From positions 624,985-688,984 of the forward strand of contig NC_018320.1 in the NCBI RefSeq assembly GCF_000234665.1: 64,000 nucleotides of DNA, written 5' to 3'. Of the stretch, positions 1-8,505 are shown one piece after another. The number at the start of each line of letters is the position of its first letter. Positions within the stretch are counted from its first letter, which is position 1. The stretch comes from Leishmania mexicana MHOM/GT/2001/U1103. Taxonomy: Eukaryota; Euglenozoa; Kinetoplastea; Trypanosomatida; Trypanosomatidae. The notes beneath the pieces are model-generated. The model saw only the letters and a list, made by a program, of their open reading frames with translations. It had not been told where the DNA came from and did no database searches. Made by a program: the position numbers and the translations under genes.

Positions 1-125
1 TCGTTTTTCGTTTTCTTTTCGGATCGCTTCCTCCTTTCGCTGCACTATCCCATGAAGAATCTGTCACTCGAACCCCTTTTCAACACCAGCTCGCACTTGT
101 TCTCCCGCAATCATTTATATTCACC
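1..125 (+). promoter_or_regulatory. Pyrimidine-rich 5' leader before a small ORF
   Basis: Bases 1-40 are strongly T/C-rich. AG dinucleotides follow, and the first ATG in a good context (caccatgg) is at 126. This is the usual layout of a trypanosomatid trans-splice acceptor region. The upstream gene is outside the window. Confidence 0.4.
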
Positions 126-305
126 ATGGACGCCGAGATTGTCGTAAAATGTATCCACGCCGCCTTTCTGATGCTCTTTTCCGTCTTCACTTTTGAGAGT
201 CCTGAAGCCTCTAATGACGACGATGCGAAGAGAATGCACGCTGCGGAAGCTCATGTAAGCCGTTCTCCAGGCTGTCGACTTGCAGCGTCATATAGCAGAG
301 GATAG
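126..305 (+). CDS. Possible small membrane protein, 59 aa
   Basis: I do not recognise this ORF. It opens with an ATG in a favourable context (ttcaccatggac) about 85 bases after a polypyrimidine tract. It encodes 59 residues and stops at TAG 303-305. Residues 5-22 are hydrophobic (IVVKCIHAAFLMLFSVFT) and could be a signal anchor or a single membrane helix. An acidic stretch (ESPEASNDDD) follows, and the C-terminus is basic. Its position, upstream of ERO1 and on the same strand, fits a co-transcribed small gene. It may equally be a chance ORF in a UTR; length and composition alone cannot settle this. Confidence 0.35.
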   Translation: MDAEIVVKCIHAAFLMLFSVFTFESPEASNDDDAKRMHAAEAHVSRSPGCRLAASYSRG

Positions 306-343
306 GTGTGTAGTTCCCGCCTCTGTTGCCGCGAGTAGAGCAA

Positions 344-366
344 ATATATATATATATATATATATA
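344..366. repeat. (AT)n microsatellite
   Basis: About eleven uninterrupted AT dinucleotides in an otherwise GC-balanced spacer. Likely length-variable between strains. Confidence 0.9.
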
Positions 367-716
367 TCGCCACCGCGTGTACTGCTTTCCTTTTCGATCG
401 ATGGCGAGCGTCATATCTGTTTGTATGTGAATGCATATCGGTAGTGTAGGTGACTTTCGTGACATCTGAACCACAGTAAGAGCCTTTTTTCTTACTATAT
501 CAGTGTACTGGGTATAACAAACATTACTCCTATCCATGTCTGCATTGGTTTGCAGTGCCGCATCACACTCTCCGAACCGACATCGATTGAGCAGATTCCG
601 GCCAACGCAGCCTGGTCCCTCCAGAAAACGCCAATCGCTTTTTCCTTCTGACACCTCTTCAGCATCAGCTTGGAGGGCATGCTCAATATATCTCGTTGGG
701 CTGATCCCAGGCTCAG

Positions 717-787
717 CTGTGTTCTTTCTTTCGTCTCTCCATCTCTGATTCTGTTTCTGTGTTTTCACGCGCATTCGATTCTTTCAG
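717..787 (+). promoter_or_regulatory. Predicted spliced-leader acceptor for ERO1
   Basis: A T/C-rich tract ends in ttctttcag (AG at 786-787), 27 bases before the ATG at 814. This supports starting ERO1 at 814 rather than at earlier in-frame codons, which would lie upstream of the acceptor. Confidence 0.6.
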
Positions 788-813
788 AGAACCAAACATT
801 TTCTGTTGTGCGC

Positions 814-2106
814 ATGTGCCGAATGAATATCGAGGCTACTGTTAGGTGCGTTTGCAGTGTGCTTCTCGTCGTGTTCCTGGTTTTCACGCACGAAGCACCG
901 AAAATAACGGTTGACTCTGCTGTCACCAACAGCCCCGTGAAGCCTCGGATCGTGCTGGACACTACAAAACTGGACTACGGGTATTGCCACTCCTCCCCTA
1001 CTGAGATCGATGAGGGCACTAAATCACTTCTCGACATCCTCAACCGTATTACAGTATCACCCTACTTTCGCTATTTCAAGGTCAACAGCGCGAAGCCGTG
1101 CCCTTACTGGGCAGTAAGCCTTCTGTGCACCAGCGCCGAAAATACCTGCGATGTGTGCAAATGTGACGAAAATTCCATCCCGGAGGCCCTACGCGCCAAT
1201 GAGGATATGAGCGAGCTCAACACCCCCGATGGTAGCGTTGCGAAGACAGTGCTGCAGCCTGTGAACCTTGACGACTGGGGAGATTGGCTGAAAGCAGACG
1301 ACGGGGCAGAGTACGTGGACCTGGCATCCAACCCCGAGGGCAACACAGGATACTCTGGTCCTCTTGCAGCGCAGGTGTGGCGTGCCATCTATGCCGAAAA
1401 CTGTCTGACGGACAAATACGGAACATGCCAGGAGTTGTCCATCCTGCGGACGCTGTTGAGCGGGCTGCACATGTCCATCAACATCCATGTCTGCACGAGC
1501 TTTTACAAGGACCCCGACCTCTCTTCGCCTCAACACAGTGCTGGGATTTATAACAACCCGAATATTTCTTTCTTTCCAAACTGCGAGATGTACAACAAGC
1601 GTATCGCGCCGTTTCCTGACTTTGTGGGTAACTTGTATATTCTTTATCAGTTTACCCTTCGCGCACTCGCCAAGTCAAGGCCGTTCTTCACAAATGACGT
1701 CAGCATCTTCAACACGGGTGCTAGAGGTGAGGCTACGCTTACCGACCTGCAGCTTCATGACAACATCAACGAGCTGTTCAACTCACGCCTTATATGCTCT
1801 CCCACCTTTGATGAGGGGGCGTTTCTTGAGTCTGAGAAGGGCCGGTCCCTGATCCCCCAGTTTAAAGCGATGATGCTGAACGTGACACACCTGATGGACT
1901 GCGTGACGTGTGAGAAGTGTCGCATTTGGGGAAAATTGGAGACGAAAGGCATTGCAGTAGCAATGAAGGTCATAATGAACCCGGAGAATGAGCGGATCAC
2001 TTTGGATCGATCTGAGATGGTGACATTGGTGAACCTTGCACGCCAGTTGGCGTTTTCGGTTCGCAATGCGCAGCGTCTCGGCTCAGAGTGCAGCGAGGAT
2101 GATTGA
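814..2106 (+). CDS. ERO1: Endoplasmic reticulum oxidoreductin 1 (ERO1)
   Basis: FAD-dependent thiol oxidase of the ER lumen that re-oxidises protein disulfide isomerase, passing electrons to oxygen. Visible ERO1 hallmarks: a CPYW segment followed by the shuttle cysteines CDVCKC (C112, C115, C117); the FAD-fold signature YVDLASNPEGNTGYSGP with a downstream AQVWRAIYAENC; and the active-site motif CVTCEKCRIWGKLE (C363-x2-C366-x2-C369). Residues 1-25 contain a hydrophobic segment (VCSVLLVVFLVF) suited to a signal peptide or anchor. The frame is open upstream to 670, but that codon is TTG and lies before the predicted splice acceptor. ATG 814 or the in-frame ATG 823 is therefore the better start. 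At 430 residues it is within the usual family size. The family is secure; the exact start is likely but not proven. Confidence 0.93.
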   Translation: MCRMNIEATVRCVCSVLLVVFLVFTHEAPKITVDSAVTNSPVKPRIVLDTTKLDYGYCHSSPTEIDEGTKSLLDILNRITVSPYFRYFKVNSAKPCPYWAVSLLCTSAENTCDVCKCDENSIPEALRANEDMSELNTPDGSVAKTVLQPVNLDDWGDWLKADDGAEYVDLASNPEGNTGYSGPLAAQVWRAIYAENCLTDKYGTCQELSILRTLLSGLHMSINIHVCTSFYKDPDLSSPQHSAGIYNNPNISFFPNCEMYNKRIAPFPDFVGNLYILYQFTLRALAKSRPFFTNDVSIFNTGARGEATLTDLQLHDNINELFNSRLICSPTFDEGAFLESEKGRSLIPQFKAMMLNVTHLMDCVTCEKCRIWGKLETKGIAVAMKVIMNPENERITLDRSEMVTLVNLARQLAFSVRNAQRLGSECSEDD

Positions 2107-2717
2107 GCGAGAGGGTTCTCAAAGCCGCATCCATCCGAACAGACTCGGTAGTCATGAGAGTGTCACACCATTTGCCTTTTTTTACCAGGCATCTGCAAAT
2201 CAGATTTGCTTTGCTCTCGAGCACCTGCAAACTGTTTTGTGCGACTGCGTGGCGCATGAAATTCCTTCACTGAAGGTCTCCGCTAACCTTGCACGGTGGG
2301 CTGTAAGTGGTATGGGCTATTTTTCCGTTGGACTCAAAAATGAACCTCTCACGATAGAAAGCGAAGGAGCCTGAAGCGGAGAAATGCCTGTATGTTTTGA
2401 AGTGCACACCCATGTGTGCCACATACCCTGAGGATACAGAGGTCCCCAGCCGAAGGTGTCTCTGCCTTGTTCGCACGGCTGCATGACATTTGGAGCACAA
2501 TCTTTACTTCTCTATCTCTTGCGCCTGCCCACGTTGTCACACTCATCGCCGCTCGTCGCACTAGTACGCTTTTCCTCTTTTTGTTCCGTTGTTCACTGTC
2601 TCCTGCTTCTAGTGAGTAACTTTACTGCGGCGCGAGTTTCATCCGCTTTCAAGCTGTGCAGTAAAATAGACTTAAATGCCATCATAGACGCTCATCTTTG
2701 TGTATCCCACTCACAAC
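2107..2717 (+). other. Intergenic region upstream of DNA polymerase alpha
   Basis: No gene seen. A pyrimidine-rich tract at about 2505-2610 ends with cttctag (AG at 2611-2612), a plausible trans-splice acceptor for the polymerase gene about 105 bases downstream. The part before it is the ERO1 3' UTR. Confidence 0.55.
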
Positions 2718-5700
2718 ATGTCGGGCGGCAATGATGGGGCATCGTGGCGACCGTCCGGCAAGCCCAATGTCCCCAACTTTGACGAGACGCAGGAGGATCA
2801 ATGGAGGTCGTTGAGGGAAGAGTTGCTTCAGTCTGATGAGGACGAGAATATCCCAGAGTCTGGCGACCTCGCCATTCCACAGCTCCCCTCAGCGAAGAAA
2901 GCAGGGAAAAAACTGAGAAAGCCCCTATCGGGTGCAAAGCCGACCCCGAAGCCGAAGCAGCAGACTCTTGCCCAGTCGATGAGTGACATGGACATGGAAC
3001 GTTTGTTGAAGCGGTACCGCATTGACGAGGATGCCGATGTCGCAGAGGACATCGGGGTGTCGCACCTGCTGCAGCCCCACAGTGATTCCGACGATGGTGG
3101 CGATGAGCAAGAGGCTACTCTGACCGCCGACGAGTTCCTAGCGAGGCTGGCGAGGGCAGAGGCAGTGCCGGCAGCGAGCATCGTCAAGGAAAAGCGTGAG
3201 AGCGGAGAGAAGACGACTGTGGTTGCACTGAAAGATGAGTCGTTCAATTTTGAGCGAGACCGAAGTGCAAAGCCGCTTCGCCCAAAACCCACTCCAGGAG
3301 CAGGTGATGGCGCGGGCTACCGAAATGAAGAGACGCCAAAGCAAGCCATTGAGCTTGCTGCAACGTTGGCACCACAGACAGACGCTGCGCAGTTCGTGTC
3401 GCCAGCGGTGCCATACAAGTCGGAGGAAATGACTGAAGGCCTTTTTTACTGGTTCGATGCTCGTGAGCAACCACACACGCTTTCTGTCGACCCTGGATCG
3501 CTGTTTCTCTTTGGAAAGATGGCGGTGGAGAAGAACGGGCGCACCTCCTACCTATCGTGCTGTGTGCGTGTGCGCAACATGTACCGCAGCATTTTTGTTC
3601 TACCGAAAGCGGGCTCCTCGCAGCAGGATGTCGTAAAAGAAATCAATGACATCTGCCGCAACCAGGGAATCGAACAGCGGCGCATCAAATTTGTGGAGCG
3701 CTACTACGCTTTTGAGGTGCCAGGTGTCCCCCACGAAAAGACGCAATGGGCGAAGCTGCGATATCCCGGCCGCTACCCACCACTGAATGCGAAGGGGCCG
3801 TTTCGCCACATTCTGATCATCATGGGCGCTTCCTCATCTCTACTGGAGCTGTTTTTGATCAAGCGAAAGTTGAAAGGGCCCAACTTTCTGCGCATCAGCG
3901 GTCTTGTTGCGTCGGCGAATCGCATTTCGCACTGCGCTCTTGAGTTTAGTGTCGAGTCCCCGAAGAACCTTCGCGTAGAGGACACAAAGCTGCCGGTTCC
4001 ACCGTTTACGCTCGCAAGCATTCAGATACATACCCAGCTCGACAGCAAAGGCGCCTGCAACGAGATTCTCATTGCATCAGTTGCCATCTACAAAGACGTC
4101 AACATCGAGAACACGATCCGCTACATTCCTGACAATATTCTAACTGGCGTGCGCCCTGCCTCAATGAACACCCCTCTGCCGATCGACCTGGAGAGCTACT
4201 GCAACGCCAAAGGCCTACCCGGCGTGCGCCGCTTTGCCAACGAGCGCGCACTGCTCGACTGGCTCGCACAGCAACTCGGCAAGGTCGATGCGGACATGAT
4301 GATTGGCCACAACTTTCTGGGCTTCACCCTCGATATACTTCTCCGCCGATACCAGGAGCTGAGCATCTCATCGTGGTCCACCATTGGCCGCCTGGACCTG
4401 AAACGACTACCGCGCTTCCAGGGAACCGCCCCCAACGTAAATCAGGAAAAAGAGACGTGCATCGGGCGCCTTGTCGTGGACTCCTACTCACTCTCGCGCG
4501 AGCACTACAAGACAGTGAATTACAGGCTGCTGTCGCTTGCGGACCAGATGCAGCTGCAGGGGATTGCGAAGGGCAGCAACAACTTCGAGCCTGGTACCTC
4601 GGTGCTCACACCTGCGATGCTGTCGGCATCGCGCGACATCTACGATGTGCTGCTGCAGGTGTGCAACTGCGCTGTGTTATCCACAGCGGTCGTCTCACAT
4701 CTCGATGTGATTCGACTGACCAAGCGCCTTACCACGATTGCAGGAAACCTGTGGAGCCGTACCCTCTTCGGTGCCCGCTCTGAGCGCATCGAGTACCTCC
4801 TGCTGCACACGTTCCACGATCTCAAGTTCATTACCCCTGATCGCTATGTGCAGGACTTCAAGCGGGGCCGCGACGACGACGAGGAGGAGGATGGCAAGCG
4901 GAAGGCCAAGTACCAAGGCGGCATGGTGCTCGACCCCAAGTGCGGCCTTTACTCGGATTACATTCTCCTCCTCGACTTCAACTCCCTGTACCCGTCGCTG
5001 ATTCAGGAGTTCAACATTTGCTTCACCACCGTTGATCGCGAAAATCGGAGCGAGATTGATGTGCCACCACCGGAGAACCTCATCTGTGCCTCGTGCGCCG
5101 CAGAAGGCCTCTCCGCTCCATGCTTGCACAAGTCCGTGCTGCCGAAGGTGATCAAAAGTCTCGTAGACAGCCGTCGCGAGGTAAAGCGGCTGATGAAGAC
5201 AGAGAAGGACGCGAACAACCTGGCGCTGCTGGAAATACGCCAGAAGGCGCTGAAGTTGACGGCAAACAGCATGTACGGCTGCCTCGGTTTCGAGCACTCA
5301 CGCTTTCACGCTCAGCCGCTCGCCGAGCTTGTCACGCGGCAAGGCCGTCTGGCTCTGCAGAGCACAGTAGATCTCATCCCCCAGCTGAACCCTTCCCTGC
5401 GCGTGATATACGGCGATACCGACTCCGTCATGATCCAGACGGGAATCAAGAACGACATCAAGGCAGTCAGGGACCTCGGACTAGACCTGAAGGCAAAGAT
5501 CAACAAGCGCTACCAGAGCCTCGAGATTGACATTGATGGCGTCTTTCGCGCTATTCTGCTGCTGAAGAAGAAAAAGTACGCCGCACTGACGGTGACGGAC
5601 TGGCAGGGCGAGGGCAAGACATACAAGAAGGAGGTGAAGGGGCTCGATATGGTGCGGCGTGATTGGTGCCCGCTCTCAAAGTGTGTGTGCGACGCGGTGC

Positions 5701-6740
5701 TGAGTCGCGTGCTGAACGCGGAGGGCAGCGAGGACATTCTGGACTACGTCATGAACTACATGCGGGATGTGGCGGAGCAGGTGCGGGCCGGGCGCTACAC
5801 GCTCGACAACTTTGTCATCTCGAAGAGCTTGACGAAGGAACCAGAGGCGTACCGTGGCAACAGCTTTCCTCACGCCACTGTTGCGCTGCGCATGAAGCAG
5901 CGGAAGGAGCTGGTGCGCGTCGGTGACCTGATTCCGTACGTCATCTGCACCGGCGACCGGCTGAGCGACAAGGCGTTTCATGTGGAGGAGGTGCGGCAGA
6001 ACAGCCAATTGCACATCGACTCGGAGTGGTATCTGTCCGTGCAGATCTATCCCCCAGTAATGCGCCTGTGCGAGCATATTCAGGGCTTCTCGAACGCGCA
6101 GCTGAGCGAGGCGATGGGGATCGCCTGCCACACCGGCGCCAAGCTGGAGGAGGAAGAGGCGGGAACGATGAACGACTTCTCGCACAGCTCCCTCTTTCAG
6201 AGTCGAAACTTAGAAGAGTGCTTCCCAGCAGCCCTGCCGCTGCAGGTAGCATGCACACATTGCCGCCTCATGACCCCAATCAATCCGCACACGCGCGTGA
6301 TGGAGGTGCTCGCTGACCAGGAAAGGCAACGAGACCGGTTCGACCTGTACGTGTGCGTCAGCTGCCGCAAGTCGCTGCCCGTGGAGTACGTCGCCAACTG
6401 CTTCACCCAGACCTGCTACGGCATTATCCGGCAGTTTTACCAGTGCGGCGGCAGCGCGGCTGCCGTCAAGGCAGTGCGAACGCAGTTCACGTACTACCGT
6501 GCGCTGTTTGATGTGCCGCACGCGCCAGGCTGCCCGGCGCGGGTGAAGGATGCCCACTACTACCAAGCGCGCCGCTGCCTCGGCGTGGATCGCCGACTGT
6601 ATACGTTAGCGGAGGCGGCGGATCCGGCGGTACAGGAGGTGGCCGACCCAGTCGATCCCCTCAACGCTGCTGCCGAGACTATCTACAAGCGCATCGACCA
6701 CCTGTTCATTAATCTCGACTCCCTCTTCGCTGGCATCTAA
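2718..6740 (+). CDS. POLA1: DNA polymerase alpha catalytic subunit
   Basis: Family-B replicative polymerase that extends the RNA primer made by primase at nuclear origins and on the lagging strand. The acidic, lysine-rich N-terminus is typical of the subunit. The exonuclease-like region (DADMMIGHNFLGF) is present but, as in other alpha subunits, not expected to proofread. Polymerase motif A is DFNSLYPSLIQEFNICF (D753), motif B is KLTANSMYGCLGF (K846) and motif C is YGDTDS (D900, D902). The C-terminus has zinc-binding cysteine pairs (C1179/C1182 and C1213/C1216), then further cysteines, which normally bind the B subunit and primase. The frame opens at 2700 with GTG; ATG 2718 (aacatgtcg) is the first real start and gives 1340 residues. 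SLYPS plus the QEFNICFT continuation distinguishes alpha from delta, epsilon and zeta. Confidence 0.97.
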   Translation: MSGGNDGASWRPSGKPNVPNFDETQEDQWRSLREELLQSDEDENIPESGDLAIPQLPSAKKAGKKLRKPLSGAKPTPKPKQQTLAQSMSDMDMERLLKRYRIDEDADVAEDIGVSHLLQPHSDSDDGGDEQEATLTADEFLARLARAEAVPAASIVKEKRESGEKTTVVALKDESFNFERDRSAKPLRPKPTPGAGDGAGYRNEETPKQAIELAATLAPQTDAAQFVSPAVPYKSEEMTEGLFYWFDAREQPHTLSVDPGSLFLFGKMAVEKNGRTSYLSCCVRVRNMYRSIFVLPKAGSSQQDVVKEINDICRNQGIEQRRIKFVERYYAFEVPGVPHEKTQWAKLRYPGRYPPLNAKGPFRHILIIMGASSSLLELFLIKRKLKGPNFLRISGLVASANRISHCALEFSVESPKNLRVEDTKLPVPPFTLASIQIHTQLDSKGACNEILIASVAIYKDVNIENTIRYIPDNILTGVRPASMNTPLPIDLESYCNAKGLPGVRRFANERALLDWLAQQLGKVDADMMIGHNFLGFTLDILLRRYQELSISSWSTIGRLDLKRLPRFQGTAPNVNQEKETCIGRLVVDSYSLSREHYKTVNYRLLSLADQMQLQGIAKGSNNFEPGTSVLTPAMLSASRDIYDVLLQVCNCAVLSTAVVSHLDVIRLTKRLTTIAGNLWSRTLFGARSERIEYLLLHTFHDLKFITPDRYVQDFKRGRDDDEEEDGKRKAKYQGGMVLDPKCGLYSDYILLLDFNSLYPSLIQEFNICFTTVDRENRSEIDVPPPENLICASCAAEGLSAPCLHKSVLPKVIKSLVDSRREVKRLMKTEKDANNLALLEIRQKALKLTANSMYGCLGFEHSRFHAQPLAELVTRQGRLALQSTVDLIPQLNPSLRVIYGDTDSVMIQTGIKNDIKAVRDLGLDLKAKINKRYQSLEIDIDGVFRAILLLKKKKYAALTVTDWQGEGKTYKKEVKGLDMVRRDWCPLSKCVCDAVLSRVLNAEGSEDILDYVMNYMRDVAEQVRAGRYTLDNFVISKSLTKEPEAYRGNSFPHATVALRMKQRKELVRVGDLIPYVICTGDRLSDKAFHVEEVRQNSQLHIDSEWYLSVQIYPPVMRLCEHIQGFSNAQLSEAMGIACHTGAKLEEEEAGTMNDFSHSSLFQSRNLEECFPAALPLQVACTHCRLMTPINPHTRVMEVLADQERQRDRFDLYVCVSCRKSLPVEYVANCFTQTCYGIIRQFYQCGGSAAAVKAVRTQFTYYRALFDVPHAPGCPARVKDAHYYQARRCLGVDRRLYTLAEAADPAVQEVADPVDPLNAAAETIYKRIDHLFINLDSLFAGI

Positions 6741-8505
6741 GTTGTCCGCGCCGCCTTCTCGCCGCTTCATTCGTTCGAGGAGGGCACAAAGCACGGTCAG
6801 GCAGGCGTGGAAAACGCGGTGGACGGAGACGCTGTGAGCGGTGTCGCTGCCTGGGAAGGTAGGCGTTGAGCGGAGTGGGGGTATGCTTTTCTTTGTTGGG
6901 GCTCTACGCGGAGCGAGTCGGCTACTCTATGCTGTTCTTGTTTTCATTTGGCATGTGCTCACCTGTGTGTGCGTGTGTCAAGAGGTCGAAGGCGCGTCAC
7001 TACAGGTCTCACGGCGTTTGTTTTCTCTCATGCCCATCATGTGGGGTCTTCGTTGCTTTCCTCTGTCCTTTCTGCTTGCCTGCTCCCCAGCCGTGGGCCT
7101 CCCCGACTTCTTCTGTTGTCTTTCACCTCACTCTCCCCTTCGGCGCATCTTTCAAAGGCTGCTGAGGTCGAGGGAGGAGTTCCACGGTGGCTGCCCCACG
7201 TGTCTTTATCGTTTCCTCTCTCTTCAGCTTCCGCTTCTGCCCCAAGCCCTATCGCTGTTTTTCCATGCTTCATAGATACAAAGGCCGCGCACCCACCCTT
7301 GCTGTAAAGGGCGTGCTGGAGGGCCGTCTAGTGCCGATACTCCCCCGCCCCCAAAAAGAGCGAGTGGGAGGAGAGGGTTTGATGATGCGTGGGTAGGGGA
7401 CTGTTGTTGTCGTAACGAGATTGCCAAGTGTGGCGCAGCACCTCCCTGCGTGGGTACCAGAGCTTGCCTGCATGAGTGCACATCGTCGCATAGATGGTTT
7501 GTCCGAACCTCTCAATAGGCACAAATCAGCTGAGCACGCGTTTTCTTTCTTTTTTTCGCGCGCGTCTGTTGTCTGGTTCGTCTGTCACGCAGGTCCGCCG
7601 GGTCCGCCGCTTTCGCTTCAAGCACCACCACCATAGAAATCAAGAGGGCGGCTGCGCGTATCCCTCTCTCTACATCCATACATATCTTCAGGATGCTACA
7701 CGTTGTTCGTCTCACTAGTGAACGCACCAACTAAACCGGAACAGAAGGGAGGGATAGACCAGGACGAAAGGATACGGGGGCCGTCAGTGTGGTGCGAATA
7801 GGGGGGGGGAGCATGGCCGTTCAAATCCCATTCCTCCTGGGACAGCGTCGCCGGGTCAAGAGGAAGAAGGGCATGAGCTCACGACTAAGCGCCGCCACTT
7901 CACTCTTTACTCACTTTACGTGCGGCTAGCGGGGAGGCGGGTACCTCTTGTACGCATCGCGTTGTCAGCCGGCACGAAGTTGTTGCCCCCCTCTTCTTTT
8001 TCCATCCCCCTCTTCGCCCTTATCCCCCCTTGTCACTCTTAAGTTCGGCGCACACGAAAGTCGGAAGGGCGCACGCACCGTGCTGTCATCTATGGTTCCA
8101 CAGGTTGCGTGCGGCGTGCGGTTTGAGCTTAACCTTTCCGCGCCTTTCACCGTTTCGCTTCGCTGCGGTGAAGCCGATGCGTCGGTTGGGCGAGTGGGCT
8201 GCGCAGCTTACCCACTTTCCTCGCTGTTCTCCCAATGTACGCGACTGCATTCGCCTCTCTTGTCGCCTTCACTTGCTGCTCTTTCCTCTTCTCCTCCCCC
8301 CAACGTAGCAGTGGCCCACCCTCATCCGTTTCCCCCTCCCAAATAGCAGCTCGCACGACGCGGGGCTTCTGTTGCCCGCCGGCGAAGTCATTCCCTCTTC
8401 ACGGGTGCTACTGTGAAGTTTGATAGCAGTGGCGGTCGTTGGCACCGTTGCTCGGTTGTGCTGTCTTTTCGTCTGCCTGTTTCAGTCTTTGCGACGTGGG
8501 AAACC
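6741..8505 (+). other. Intergenic region, 1.8 kb
   Basis: No convincing gene. It contains a nine-G run at 7801-7809 and pyrimidine-rich tracts at about 7980-8040 and 8230-8345. A final tract at about 8455-8484 serves the next gene. The small ORFs in it are short, overlap each other in different frames and have the low-complexity composition of UTR sequence. Confidence 0.6.
8455..8484 (+). promoter_or_regulatory. Predicted spliced-leader acceptor for the CFAP57-like gene
   Basis: The tract tgctgtcttttcgtctgcct continues into gtttcag with AG at 8483-8484, 21 bases before ATG 8506. The open frame starting with GTG 8413 would begin upstream of this acceptor, so it is unlikely to be translated from there. 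Confidence 0.6.

Larger units (their letters stand above)
306..813 (+). other. Intergenic region with AT microsatellite and splice-acceptor tract
   Basis: No gene is seen. It contains an (AT)n run at 344-366 and a pyrimidine-rich stretch at about 717-785 that ends in AG just before the ERO1 start. Reading frames open here on both strands, but none has a recognisable product. Confidence 0.6.

Noticed and set aside
670..813. Upstream extension of the ERO1 frame
   Set aside because: It begins with TTG at 670 and lies before the predicted splice acceptor at 786-787, so it would not be in the mature mRNA.
4695..5297. 200-residue ORF on the - strand within DNA polymerase alpha
   Set aside because: It lies opposite polymerase motifs A and B, which are clearly the coding sense. 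Composition is that of an antisense shadow.
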